From assembly GCA_963768085.1 (NCBI GenBank), contig CAVYGO010000002.1:372001-436000 (forward strand): DNA of 64,000 nucleotides, in the 5' to 3' direction. The position numbers and the translations under genes were made by a program. Source of the DNA: Pukyongia sp963768085. GTDB lineage: Bacteria; Bacteroidota; Bacteroidia; Flavobacteriales; Flavobacteriaceae. This document shows positions 43,157 through 52,400 of the stretch, one piece after another. A model generated the notes under the pieces. The model was given only the letters and a program-made list of their open reading frames with translations, was not told the DNA's origin and searched no databases. The stretch's first letter is position 1. Each line of letters starts with the position of its first letter.

Positions 43157-44011
43157 ATGAAAAATTTGTTTGCACTAACACTGCTTTCGGCTTCTATTCT
43201 TTTCACTTCATGTGTTTCAAAAAAGAAATACGTAGAACTCGAAAATCAGTACAACACTACGCGTTCAACACTTACCCAAACACAACTTGAGAAAGAAGAG
43301 ATCGAGGCAAAATATGCCAAGATCGAAGAGCGTGTTGCCAATTACAATGCGAAAATCAATTCGCTCACTCAGGAGAATGTAGAGCTTGAGAACACAAGTC
43401 TTAGAAATTATGGCAATGTGGTTCTTTCTAACAAAGATAAGGAGCAAATGAAACAAGCCCTTGCTAATGTAGATCAGAGCGAATTAGCTGAAGCTAAAAC
43501 CCTTCAGGATTCCATGAACCTGATCGTGTCCTACAATCTTAAGAAGAACCTTGACAATAATCTTATTGCCGAAGGGGAAGAAGACGACATTGAAATTAAC
43601 ATCGATGAGACTGTGGTTATGATCACGATCTCAGATAAACTTCTGTTTACTTCAGGAAGCTATCGGGTCAATCCGAAAGCAGATAACCTGCTTCGGCGCC
43701 TGGCCGAAGTTATTAATAGCGAACCAGCTATGGAAGTATTAATTGAAGGCCATACAGATGCGCGCAAGGTGAAACAAGGAGCCTACATTAAAGACAACTG
43801 GGAATTGAGCGTGCAACGTTCTACGGCGGTTATACGAAAACTTCAGGAGCAATTTGGTGTTGCGCCTGAAAAATTAATTGCAGCTGGAAGAAGCAGCTTC
43901 GTTCCTATTTCAGACAATGAAACTGCAGAAGGAAGATCTAAGAACAGACGTACACGAATCGTGATACTTCCTAACCTGGATAAGTTCCTGGCACTGTTGT
44001 CTGCAAATTAA
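43157..44011 (+). CDS. OmpA-family lipoprotein with coiled coil
   Basis: I choose the ATG at 43157, giving 284 residues with a lipoprotein signal ending in FTSC (Cys19). A coiled coil (residues about 25-75, LENQYNTTRSTLTQTQLEKE) is followed by a linker and a C-terminal OmpA peptidoglycan-binding domain: KLLFTSGSYRVNPKADNLLR, VLIEGHTDARKV, NWELSVQRSTAVIR, and KNRRTRIVI. It links the outer membrane to the cell wall. The length and layout fit OmpA-like lipoproteins of flavobacteria. It is monocistronic with its own terminator. Confidence 0.9.
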   Translation: MKNLFALTLLSASILFTSCVSKKKYVELENQYNTTRSTLTQTQLEKEEIEAKYAKIEERVANYNAKINSLTQENVELENTSLRNYGNVVLSNKDKEQMKQALANVDQSELAEAKTLQDSMNLIVSYNLKKNLDNNLIAEGEEDDIEINIDETVVMITISDKLLFTSGSYRVNPKADNLLRRLAEVINSEPAMEVLIEGHTDARKVKQGAYIKDNWELSVQRSTAVIRKLQEQFGVAPEKLIAAGRSSFVPISDNETAEGRSKNRRTRIVILPNLDKFLALLSAN

Positions 44012-44030
44012 TTCGAGTCATAGTAAAAAT

Positions 44031-44059
44031 AAAAAAAGTGGCCAATGGCCACTTTTTTT
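44031..44059. terminator. Bidirectional intrinsic terminator
   Basis: Seven A residues, GTGGCCA paired with TGGCCAC, and seven T residues form a hairpin between convergent genes ending at 44011 and 44090. Confidence 0.9.
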
Positions 44060-44089
44060 ATTCTCAACAGATCTCTTTAATAATGGTAA

Positions 44090-44818
44090 TTACATCGTAC
44101 CGCGAGGTATGGAAGGCCTTACCTCTATTTTCGAAGGCAAAGTTCTTGGATGCATTTCCAATAAGTCAACCACCAGTTTACCAATATCCTCTATTTGAAT
44201 CTTCCAGCTGTCCTTTTCATTGGGAACATTATCATTAAAATACGTAGAGACGCTCCCGGGCATAATCGTGCTGACCTTTATACCATATTTTCTAACATCA
44301 AGCATTGCTGCTTGTGTAAACCCCGTAAGTCCGAATTTACTCGCATTATAAGCCGATCCGCCGGCAAAAAAGTTAGTTCCTGCCAGGCTTGAGATCGAAA
44401 TGTAGTATCCTTTGCTTTCTTTCAAAGCATCTAAGGTTGCTTTTAGCGTATAAAAAGCACCGGAAAGATTTGTATCGATGGTTTCCTGCCATTGTGCCGT
44501 GGTGAGAGACTCTACACTTCCGAAATGACCAATCCCTGCATTAGCGATCACTATATCTATTTTTCCAAACTCTGCCATCGTAGCTCTCATGGCGCTTTCC
44601 TGGCTCGCATAATTACGCACGTCCGCCGCCAGGCCGATCGCACGACTATTCCCTGCAGTATTTTGCATGAGTTCCTTGGCAGCCTTTTGAGCCGTAGCCT
44701 CATGTCTTCCGGTAATCGCCACATGGACGCCTTTATTCATTAATGCTTCGGCAATCCCATAACCTATACCTTTCGTCCCACCGGTGATTATCGCTACTTT
44801 TCCTATTATTTCATTCAT
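44090..44818 (-). CDS. Short-chain dehydrogenase/reductase
   Basis: I choose the ATG at 44818 (MNEIIGKVAIITGGTKGIG); an upstream start adds three residues. The 242-residue protein is a classical SDR: the cofactor glycine motif TGGTKGIG at residues 12-19, IVIANAGIG, and the catalytic triad with Ser in ISISSLAG and Tyr-x-x-x-Lys in YNASKFG. IGLAADVRN follows strand 3. A conserved-looking end (PGSVSTYFND) suggests a standard tetrameric reductase. The substrate is unknown. It is divergent from the VanX-type gene. Confidence 0.85.
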   Translation of the reverse strand: MNEIIGKVAIITGGTKGIGYGIAEALMNKGVHVAITGRHEATAQKAAKELMQNTAGNSRAIGLAADVRNYASQESAMRATMAEFGKIDIVIANAGIGHFGSVESLTTAQWQETIDTNLSGAFYTLKATLDALKESKGYYISISSLAGTNFFAGGSAYNASKFGLTGFTQAAMLDVRKYGIKVSTIMPGSVSTYFNDNVPNEKDSWKIQIEDIGKLVVDLLEMHPRTLPSKIEVRPSIPRGTM

Positions 44819-44890
44819 GATAGACATTTTGTCTCAAAGTTACAACTCCTGTAAAAGAAGGTTATTAAATTATCCTTAATTTTAATCCCG

Positions 44891-45496
44891 ATGAAACGTA
44901 TCGCCATCCATATTATAGCTTTAGTAGCATTGCAGGCTCAGTCGCAGACCAAACTCGTTGATATGGCTTCGCTTTCATCTGAATTCGAATACGAGATCAG
45001 ATATGCTACATCCGATAACTTTATCGGTGAAGTATTATACGATTGTTCGAGCTGTCTGCTTCAGGAGGAAGTGGCGGCAGCCCTTTTGCAGGCGAACCAG
45101 TATTTCTGTGAATTGGGCTACAAGATCAAACTTTACGATTGTTACCGCCCGCTCGACGTTCAGAAGAAAATGTGGGCCAAAGTACCAAGGGCCACTTATG
45201 TTGCCAATCCCTACGGGAAAGGTTCCATTCACAATAAAGGTGCGGCGGTGGATATCACTTTGGTTACACAGGAAGGTTGTTATGTGGAAATGGGTACTGA
45301 TTATGATTACTTCGGAAGAGAAGCACATATCGATTATTATAATTTTTCAGAAGAGATACTCGCCAACCGAAAGTTACTCATGGACGGGATGAAAAAATTC
45401 GGTTTTAATACTATCCGCAGCGAATGGTGGCATTATAGTTATAGGAAGAATATGTCCTACCCCACTTTGAATGATCCTCTTCCATGTGACAATTAA
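44891..45496 (+). CDS. Exported VanX-type (M15D) D-Ala-D-Ala dipeptidase
   Basis: The 201-residue protein has a short signal-like start (MKRIAIHIIALVALQAQSQ). The M15D catalytic site is clear: Arg86 in DCYRPLDVQ, zinc ligands His114 and Asp121 in SIHNKGAAVDITL, Glu178 and His181 in RSEWWHYSY, the same order and spacing as in VanX. VanX-type enzymes cleave D-Ala-D-Ala; outside resistance clusters they are thought to recycle cell-wall dipeptides or degrade peptides. No vanH or vanA neighbours are seen, so a resistance role is not supported here. Confidence 0.85.
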   Translation: MKRIAIHIIALVALQAQSQTKLVDMASLSSEFEYEIRYATSDNFIGEVLYDCSSCLLQEEVAAALLQANQYFCELGYKIKLYDCYRPLDVQKKMWAKVPRATYVANPYGKGSIHNKGAAVDITLVTQEGCYVEMGTDYDYFGREAHIDYYNFSEEILANRKLLMDGMKKFGFNTIRSEWWHYSYRKNMSYPTLNDPLPCDN

Positions 45497-45622
45497 AGAT
45501 CGTAACTCCTCAGTTCTTTTCCATCATTTGCGATGATTTCCATTTAAATCTTTTGAATCATTGGAATTACAGGATGAAGAAAATTCCTTTACCAATAAGC
45601 TGTTACTAAAGATATCATAAAT

Positions 45623-45654
45623 TTGAGCTGGCAACTTAGTTTACGTTATCTTTG
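45623..45654 (+). promoter_or_regulatory. Candidate Bacteroidota-type promoter of the DUF3817-MscS pair
   Basis: TTG at 45623-45625, a 21-base spacer and TATCTTTG at 45647-45654 fit the -33/-7 consensus well. Only 16 bases separate the -7 element from the TTG start codon at 45671, so the leader is very short. Confidence 0.5.
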
Positions 45655-45670
45655 CGGTAAAATTTAAGCA

Positions 45671-45949
45671 TTGAATATTTCAGTAAAGTCATTCAAAATT
45701 ATAAGCACCCTCGAGGCTATCTCATTTTTGGTTCTTTTAGGTATTGCAATGCCCTTAAAATATATTTGGGACCTCCCTCAATTCGTCCAGGTTATTGGCA
45801 TGGCACACGGTATATTATTCGTTATGTACGTCGCCGGGGCCTGGTTCATCAAAGAAAAACTGGACTGGAACTGGCAAGTATTTCTCATAACCCTGACCTG
45901 TTCCGTGTTGCCATTTGGTCCATTTTACGTTGAACGAAAATATCTTTAA
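45671..45949 (+). CDS. DUF3817-family membrane protein
   Basis: The 92-residue protein matches DUF3817: a helix that opens with FKIISTLEAISFLVLLGIAM, then PQFVQVIGMAHGILFVMYVA, and a final helix ending in LPFGPFYVERKYL. Three to four transmembrane helices. The only in-frame start is TTG, because a stop codon lies just upstream. The stop (TAATG) overlaps the ATG of the MscS-type gene by one base, indicating translational coupling. Function unknown; the family is common next to transporters. Confidence 0.8.
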   Translation: MNISVKSFKIISTLEAISFLVLLGIAMPLKYIWDLPQFVQVIGMAHGILFVMYVAGAWFIKEKLDWNWQVFLITLTCSVLPFGPFYVERKYL

Positions 45950-47214
45950 TGAACAACGAAGAGCTAATATCATATGCAGGTTGGCTTAGGAATTTACTTA
46001 TTGAACAAGGTGTAGGACCTTTCTGGGCAGCCTTGATCAACACTATAGTGCTTATTCTAGTAGTTGTGTTTGTGGCAACAATCCTGGATATACTGACCAG
46101 AAAGATCATTGTCCAATTGTTTAAAGTTTTTAGCAATCGTTCCAAGACTACTTTCGACGATTTTCTTGTAAAGAGCAATTTTCCCCGATTAATAGCGCAT
46201 GCTATTCCACTAGGGCTGGTTTGGTATCTTATCCCGGTCATTTTTTCAGATTTCCCCTACGTAGAACGCCACGCAGAGACCTTTGCTGAGGCATACCTGG
46301 TAGTACTCTGTATCCTTGTTTTCCGCAGTATTTTGCGCACCATAAATAAGTATTTAAGACAAAGCCATGAGAAATATTCAGATAAGCCCCTGGAAAGTTA
46401 TATGCAGGTACTTATGATCTTTGCCTGGGGAGCAGGAATTTTCTTCATTATAAACCTTATCACTGATTTCTCCATTAAGAGTGTGGCTACTCTGAGCGCT
46501 GCTTCTGCAATAATCCTGCTTATTTTCAAGGATACTATTCTTGGATTTGTAGCGAGTATACAGGTTTCTGTGAATGATATTGTTCGTATAGGCGATTGGA
46601 TCTCCTTCAGTAAATTTGGAGCAGATGGACTTGTAACCGAAATAAATCTGGCGACGGTCCGCGTTCAGAACTGGGACAATACATATACCACCATCCCAAC
46701 CTATAGTCTTATTGCCGACTCATTCCAAAATTGGCGTGGTATGCAGGAATCGACCGGACGTCGTATAAAACGTGCTATATATATAAAACAGAGTTCCGTT
46801 AAATACCTTTCTGTGGAGGACGTGGAAAAGTTTAAGGAAATTTCACTTGTGAAACCATTTATCGAACACAGACAAAAGGTCATCGATAAATATAACGAAA
46901 GTGTTGAGGCGGATAAGTCGCTTCTAATTAATGGCCGAAATCAAACAAACCTGGGTATTTTCAGGAAGTATATCGACGCCTACTTACATAAAAACCCGGC
47001 GATAAATAAGGACATGTATATGATGGTACGGCACCTAGCGCCTACCGATAAAGGAATTCCTATAGAGATCCTGTGTTTTAGTTACGATAAGGTCTGGCAG
47101 AATTACGAAGCTATTCAGGCAGATCTATTTGATCATTTCATATCGGCCGCTGCATATTTCGATCTGGAGATCTTCGAATTACCCACTGGTAAGGATATCG
47201 CCGCTTTGAATTAA
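45949..47214 (+). CDS. MscS-family mechanosensitive ion channel
   Basis: The 421-residue protein has four to five transmembrane helices (LINTIVLILVVVFVATILDI, AYLVVLCILVFRSIL, ILMIFAW-type helix) and the MscS pore and beta-domain signature: SVATLSAASAIILLIFKDTI, then LGFVASIQVSVNDIVRIGDW, TEINLATVRVQNWDNTYTTI and PTYSLIADSFQNW. The size and the extra N-terminal helices fit YbdG-like channels. It opens on membrane tension to release osmolytes. It overlaps DUF3817 by one base and ends 4 bases into the convergent thioesterase gene. Confidence 0.9.
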   Translation: MNNEELISYAGWLRNLLIEQGVGPFWAALINTIVLILVVVFVATILDILTRKIIVQLFKVFSNRSKTTFDDFLVKSNFPRLIAHAIPLGLVWYLIPVIFSDFPYVERHAETFAEAYLVVLCILVFRSILRTINKYLRQSHEKYSDKPLESYMQVLMIFAWGAGIFFIINLITDFSIKSVATLSAASAIILLIFKDTILGFVASIQVSVNDIVRIGDWISFSKFGADGLVTEINLATVRVQNWDNTYTTIPTYSLIADSFQNWRGMQESTGRRIKRAIYIKQSSVKYLSVEDVEKFKEISLVKPFIEHRQKVIDKYNESVEADKSLLINGRNQTNLGIFRKYIDAYLHKNPAINKDMYMMVRHLAPTDKGIPIEILCFSYDKVWQNYEAIQADLFDHFISAAAYFDLEIFELPTGKDIAALN

Positions 47215-47603
47215 TCGTCTTTTAATCTTTCGGATACAAATTCCACTTCCGTCTTTCCATGAGGTCGAGATTTACCATCATCGCCAAGGCTCACCATAAT
47301 AATCTTGTCGATAGTTATTATAGTTTGCTGTGTCATTTTGTTCCGAACCTCGCAGCCCAGCGTCAAAGAGCTTTCGCCGAAGTTCTTTACCGCTATCCCG
47401 ATTTCTATGATATCTCCTTTCTTTGCTGAACTTACAAAGTTGATCTCACTGATATATTTTGTAACGGTGCTTGGATTTTCCAGTTGAATGATTGCGTAAA
47501 GCGCAGCTTCTTCATCGATCCATTCCAATAATCGACCACCGAACAGAGTTCCGTTCGGGTTGAGGTCTTCGGGTTTTATCCATTTTCGGGTGTGAAAGCG
47601 CAT
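47211..47603 (-). CDS. Hotdog-fold acyl-CoA thioesterase
   Basis: I choose the ATG at 47603 (MRFHTRKWIKPEDLNPNG), giving 130 residues; an upstream start adds an unlikely 26-residue hydrophobic extension. The hotdog core is clear: NPNGTLFGGRLLEWIDEEAA is the conserved acyl-CoA-binding segment with its catalytic Asp-Glu pair, followed by VSSAKKGDIIEIGIAVKNFG and MTQQTIITIDKIIMVSLGDD. The enzyme hydrolyses acyl-CoA to free acid and CoA, in the cytoplasm. It is convergent with MscS, overlapping by 4 bases with no terminator. Confidence 0.85.
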   Translation of the reverse strand: MRFHTRKWIKPEDLNPNGTLFGGRLLEWIDEEAALYAIIQLENPSTVTKYISEINFVSSAKKGDIIEIGIAVKNFGESSLTLGCEVRNKMTQQTIITIDKIIMVSLGDDGKSRPHGKTEVEFVSERLKDD

Positions 47604-47674
47604 TTGTTTTATAAATATATATAATAGCCAGTGGCGTAAATATACTGAAATCGAAAAGTAAATTTCAGAAAATA

Positions 47675-47764
47675 TTAACAACCCGCTGTAACAATCGCTT
47701 ACCTGTTAAGACTTACCTTTAACTAAACTTTCTTAATTAAAGCTAAATTTAAATTAATTACACA
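47675..47764 (+). repeat. Upstream copy of a duplicated promoter region
   Basis: The sequence before the first LolA-like gene, from CTGTAACAATCG through TTAAGACTTACCTTTAA to the ATG, recurs before the second gene at 48538-48608. Shared elements include TACCTTTA (47714-47721), a plausible -7 element. This copy has an insertion of about 18 bases. Confidence 0.8.
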
Positions 47765-48541
47765 ATGAAAATCTTTAAGTTCCTATTCATTCTGTTGGCC
47801 TTGGTGGCTTTCCAGCCAACTCAAGCGCAAACAGCAGAAGAAATAATTGCTAATTACATTGAAAATACCGGTGGAGCAGAAGCCTGGAGCAATATTAAAT
47901 CTATGAAGGTCACTGGTGTTGCTCAGCAAGGAGGAATGAATTATCCTTTTGTTCAAACCGTTGTAAGTGACGGACGAATGGTTATTGTAGTCGATCTTCA
48001 GGGACAGGAATTTATCCCACAGGCTTTTGATGGAGAAAATATGTGGGCGACTAATTTTCAATCCATGCAGGCAGAAGCTGCGGATGCCGAAACTTCAATG
48101 AACTACAAGAACAACGAAGCGAACGAATTTCCTGATCCGTTTATCAACTATGCTGAAAACGGATACAAATTAGAATTGATTGGCGAAGAAACCGTAGAAG
48201 GTACCGAGTGTTATAAAATTACGCTTACTAAAAACCCGTCTATGGTAGACGGCGCTGAAGAAGCCAACGTAGTTACTTACTATTTCGACAAGGAAAACAA
48301 TGTACCTGTTATGAGTGAGACTACGCTTACTTCCGGGCCAGGAAAAGGTTCTACTGTTCAGACCATACTCAGTGAATACCTGGAAGCAGGTGATGTTTAT
48401 ATCGCTCACGAGCAAAGCCAGAAGTTCAATGGACAGGTGGGCCAGACAATAAAAATTAACGAAATAGAGGTCAACGGCGAATTTGTTGAGTCTCTTTTCG
48501 TGATGCCTGCTGCTGAAACTCCTGTGGAAGATAAAAATTAA
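47765..48541 (+). CDS. LolA-like exported protein, first of a tandem pair
   Basis: The 258-residue protein has a signal peptide (FLFILLALVAFQPTQAQ) and a LolA/LolB-like beta-barrel layout: TAEEIIANYIENTGGAEAW opens the mature protein, then GQEFIPQAFDGENMWATNF and GYKLELIGEETVEGTECYKI. Such proteins carry lipids or lipoproteins in the periplasm, although no acyl-chain pocket can be verified here. It is a close paralog of the next gene and shares its promoter region, so a recent tandem duplication is likely. Confidence 0.75.
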   Translation: MKIFKFLFILLALVAFQPTQAQTAEEIIANYIENTGGAEAWSNIKSMKVTGVAQQGGMNYPFVQTVVSDGRMVIVVDLQGQEFIPQAFDGENMWATNFQSMQAEAADAETSMNYKNNEANEFPDPFINYAENGYKLELIGEETVEGTECYKITLTKNPSMVDGAEEANVVTYYFDKENNVPVMSETTLTSGPGKGSTVQTILSEYLEAGDVYIAHEQSQKFNGQVGQTIKINEIEVNGEFVESLFVMPAAETPVEDKN

Positions 48542-48608
48542 CAACTCACTGTAACAATCGTTTACCTCTTAAGACTTACCTTTAAGCTAAACTTAAATTA
48601 ATTACACA
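48538..48608 (+). repeat. Downstream copy of the duplicated promoter region
   Basis: The copy begins at the stop codon of the first LolA-like gene and runs to the ATG of the second. It keeps CTGTAACAATCG, TTAAGACTTACCTTTAA with a -7-like TACCTTTA at 48577-48584, and the AAATTAATTACACA stretch before the start. Confidence 0.8.
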
Positions 48609-49367
48609 ATGAAAATCTTTAAAACACTTTTTGTCCTCCTTTTTGTCGCCGCTTTGGTACCTGCAAATGCACAAACTGCGGATGAAATCATCGCAAATTA
48701 CCTTGAAAATACTGGAGGTGCCGAAACATGGAGCAGTCTTGAAGGTATCAAGTATGTTGGAACGGCCAATGCCCAGGGGATGACTATTCCTATCGAATAT
48801 TTCCAAACAAAAGATGGAAAGCAATTGCTTAAAATAAATCTTCAGGGACAGGAAATGACTCAATTCTCCTACGATGGAGAAAAAATGTGGACTACAAATT
48901 TCATGACCATGCTGCCGGAAGAAGCAGATCCGGACATGACCCACAATATGAAGAACCAAGCCATGGATTTTCCCGATCCGTTTGTTAATTATAAGAAGAA
49001 AGGTTACACAGTAGAACTTTTAGGAGAAGAGACTATGGAGGGTACTGAAACTTTTAAACTCAAACTTACACGTCTTCCTTTACTCGTTGACGGAGTTGAA
49101 GAACCCAACGTAACTTTCTACTACTTTGAAAAGGAGAACTTTGTTCCTATTGCTACTGAAGCAGAAGTTAAACAAGGCCCAATGAAAGGTCAAATGGTAA
49201 AAGATACGTTTAGTGACTACCAGGAAGTTGAAGGCCTTTATTTTCCTTTTGCTATTACTATGGGTGGAGGACAGCCGGTTACGATGACCGAAATTGTAAT
49301 TAATCCGGAGATCGACGATACTATGTTTGCCATGCCTGAGGTTGCCGAGACGGAGGACAAAAAATAA
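48609..49367 (+). CDS. LolA-like exported protein, second of a tandem pair
   Basis: The 252-residue protein has a signal peptide (TLFVLLFVAALVPANAQ) and the same plan as its neighbour: TADEIIANYLENTGGAETW, GQEMTQFSYDGEKMWTTNF and GYTVELLGEETMEGTETFKL. Divergence is clear but the order of all motifs is unchanged, so the two probably have related roles. The next terminator, at 49385-49414, ends the unit. Confidence 0.75.
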   Translation: MKIFKTLFVLLFVAALVPANAQTADEIIANYLENTGGAETWSSLEGIKYVGTANAQGMTIPIEYFQTKDGKQLLKINLQGQEMTQFSYDGEKMWTTNFMTMLPEEADPDMTHNMKNQAMDFPDPFVNYKKKGYTVELLGEETMEGTETFKLKLTRLPLLVDGVEEPNVTFYYFEKENFVPIATEAEVKQGPMKGQMVKDTFSDYQEVEGLYFPFAITMGGGQPVTMTEIVINPEIDDTMFAMPEVAETEDKK

Positions 49368-49384
49368 ACCTATTTCTAAAACAT

Positions 49385-49414
49385 AAAAAATCCCCGTCTT
49401 ATGGGGATTTTTTA
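49385..49414 (+). terminator. Intrinsic terminator
   Basis: AAAAAATCCCC and GGGGATTTTTT form a stem with a 7-base loop, followed by a short T-run. It lies between the LolA-like pair and the fourth BNR gene, whose ATG is 18 bases further on. Confidence 0.8.
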
Positions 49415-49431
49415 TAACCAAATACCAAAAA

Positions 49432-52400
49432 ATGAAAAAACTAATCATCTTATTCTTAGCGGGAATGCTAATTCCGAATTTATTGCCCGCACAGGAAATC
49501 TCCTTGAAAGGAAAAGAACTTTTCGGTGATATGCGTGCAAGACATATTGGACCTGCTCTTATGAGTGGCCGTATTAACGATATGGAGATGCACCCGACAA
49601 ATACTCGTATCCTTTATGCAGGAACTGCCGGTGGTGGTGTGTGGAAATCGAATGATGGTGGTGCGACCTTCGTGCCTATCTTCGATGACTACGCGCAATC
49701 GATCGGAGTTGTGAAATTAGATCCAAAGGATCCGGATCAGACCATCTGGGTAGGAACCGGTGAAACCTGGACCCGAAACTCTGTGTCTGTTGGCGATGGG
49801 CTTTATAAATCCACGGATGGCGGTAGTAACTGGAACGAAATACCCGGTTTTGAAAACAGTGAGCGGATCGCATCTATTGCTATAAACCCGAATAATACCA
49901 ATGAAGTATATGTAGGAGTGCTGGGAGCTCTATGGAGTGACAGCGAAGATCGCGGGGTGTATAAAACGACAGATGGCGGTAAAACCTGGGCAAAGATCCT
50001 TTACATTAATGCTTCCACAGGTGCAGCAGACGTTATTATGGATCCAAAAAATCCTAATATACTTTACGCCTCTATGTGGCAATTCAGAAGAACAGCCTGG
50101 GGATTTAATTCCGGTGGGGCCGACAGTGCCTTGTACAAGTCGGTAGATGGTGGAAAAAACTGGAACAAGATCCATAACGGATTCCCTCCTGGAGATCTTG
50201 GCCGAATTGCCGTACAGATAGCACCGAGTGACAGTTCAATAGTTTATGCAGTGCTGGAAACCGAAGACAGGACCAAAAACGGACTTTGGAAATCTACGGA
50301 TGCAGGGCAAAGCTGGGAACATCTTAATGCCGATTTCGGTTTAACTGTTAGACCATTCTATTTCTCAAGAATAACTATAGACCCGAAAAACCCGGATATT
50401 GTGGTAAAAGGCGGACTTACTGGCTCAATTAGCCGTGATGGAGGAAAGACCTTCAGAAACCTTGGGAATATGCATAGTGATATTCACGATATCACATTCC
50501 ATATAGAGGATAGTGACATAATCTACTCCGGAACAGATGGCGGTGTATACCGTTCTTGGAACGGAGGTACAACATTCGAAATCGTGGAAAACCTGCCGTT
50601 GTCGCAGTTCTACCATGTAAGTGTGGATGATGCTGAACCGTATAATGTATATGGCGGACTTCAGGATAATGGTAGCTGGTACGGTCCCTCCTCTTCTCCC
50701 GGTGGAGTAAATGCCCGTGACTGGAATAGTGTTGGTCAGGGTGATGGCTTCAGAGTATTAAAGCACCCTACGAAAAATATTATCTATTCTGAGATGCAGG
50801 GAGCGGAAAATGTATGGCGCTATGATGCGGATAGAAACCGAACTAAAACCATAGAACCACTGCCAAAAAAAGGTGATGCGGATTTGCGATTCAACTGGAA
50901 TGCGCCGATGGCTGTAAGTAATCATGCCCCCGACAGATTCTATATGGGAAGTCAGTTCGTACATAGATCTGACGACATGGGTGACAGCTGGACGATTATT
51001 TCTCCGGATCTTACCACAAACGATCCGGCAAAGCAGGATCAGTCAAAATCCGGAGGGCTTTCCGTCGACAATAGTGGTGCGGAGAACCATACTACTATTT
51101 TTACGATTGCGGAGTCGTCATTGGATGAAAATATTTTATGGGTAGGAACAGATGATGGTAATATACAGGTTACCACGGATGGCGGAAAGACTTGGAATAA
51201 CGTTACGGCTAACCTTACAGGTATCCCTGCCAATACATGGGTGTATCATATTGAAGCCAGTGTGCATAGCAAAGGAACGGCTTACGCGGTTTTCGACGGT
51301 CATACGCATGGAGATATGAAGCCTTATGGATTAAAAACTACCGATTTTGGAAAAACCTGGACGAATATTATCTCAGACGATATACAGGAAAATGCTTTTG
51401 TTCGGAACATACAGGAAGATTATGTAAACGAGGACCTGCTATTCCTTGGTACCGAATTCGGACTTTATGTTACTATCGATGGTGGAAAGAACTGGTCGTA
51501 TTTTACAAATAATATGCCTCCTGTTGCCGTTCACTTTATCGACCTGCAGAAGAAAACTAATGATATTGTTATGGGAACTCACGGTAGAGGAGTTATAATC
51601 ATTGATGATATAAGCCCATTACGTGAATTAGGTCAAAATGTACTTTCCAAGGATGTGCATTTTTTCGAAACCAAACCATTTACCATGGTTGAGGATAGCG
51701 GATTCTCAGGTAGCTTTGGAGGTGAAACACAATTCGTGGGTGCAAATAAAAGCACTGCCGCCCGTATAGTGTATTACCTGAAGAAGCGGCACACTTTCGG
51801 AAAAATGACCATGGAGGTTCAGGATATGCAGGGAAATAAGGTGTTAACACTTTCACCCGGTAAATCCAAGGGAATCAACGTGGTGAATTGGAATTACAAT
51901 ACGTATGCCCCAATCATGGCCCAAGCGAAGACCCTGTCATTTGGAGGGTTTACTCCTCCCCGTGTGCCGGCAGGACAGTACAAAGTAGTTCTGAAAAAAG
52001 GTAAGAATACCTACGAGCATATTGTCGATTTAAAATATGATGATAAATCTCTTACCACTCTTGAAGAGCGCAAGGAACAGGAGAAATTAACAAGAACCTT
52101 ATTCGATATGGTCGAGGATCTTGCCTATACTGTTTATGAACTAAATGGAATTCAGGAGAAAACCCAGGAAGTTATTGATAAGCATCCAAGAGGTAAAAAG
52201 CAGGCGCAGAAGTTGTATGACGCGCTGGAAGCTCTCAAGAAGGATCTTGTGATTACTACCGGTGACAATTACGTCGCTTCCGCCGAGCCCGAGCTAAGGG
52301 AGAAAATGGGAGATCTGTACGCCAACGTAGCTTCAAGTTACGACCGGGTTTCCGGGGCACGAAAACAGAATTTTGAACTTATATCAGAAGATTGGAATAA

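Noticed and set aside
44891..45496. Vancomycin-resistance vanX
   Set aside because: No vanH, vanA, vanR or vanS nearby; a cell-wall peptide role is more likely.
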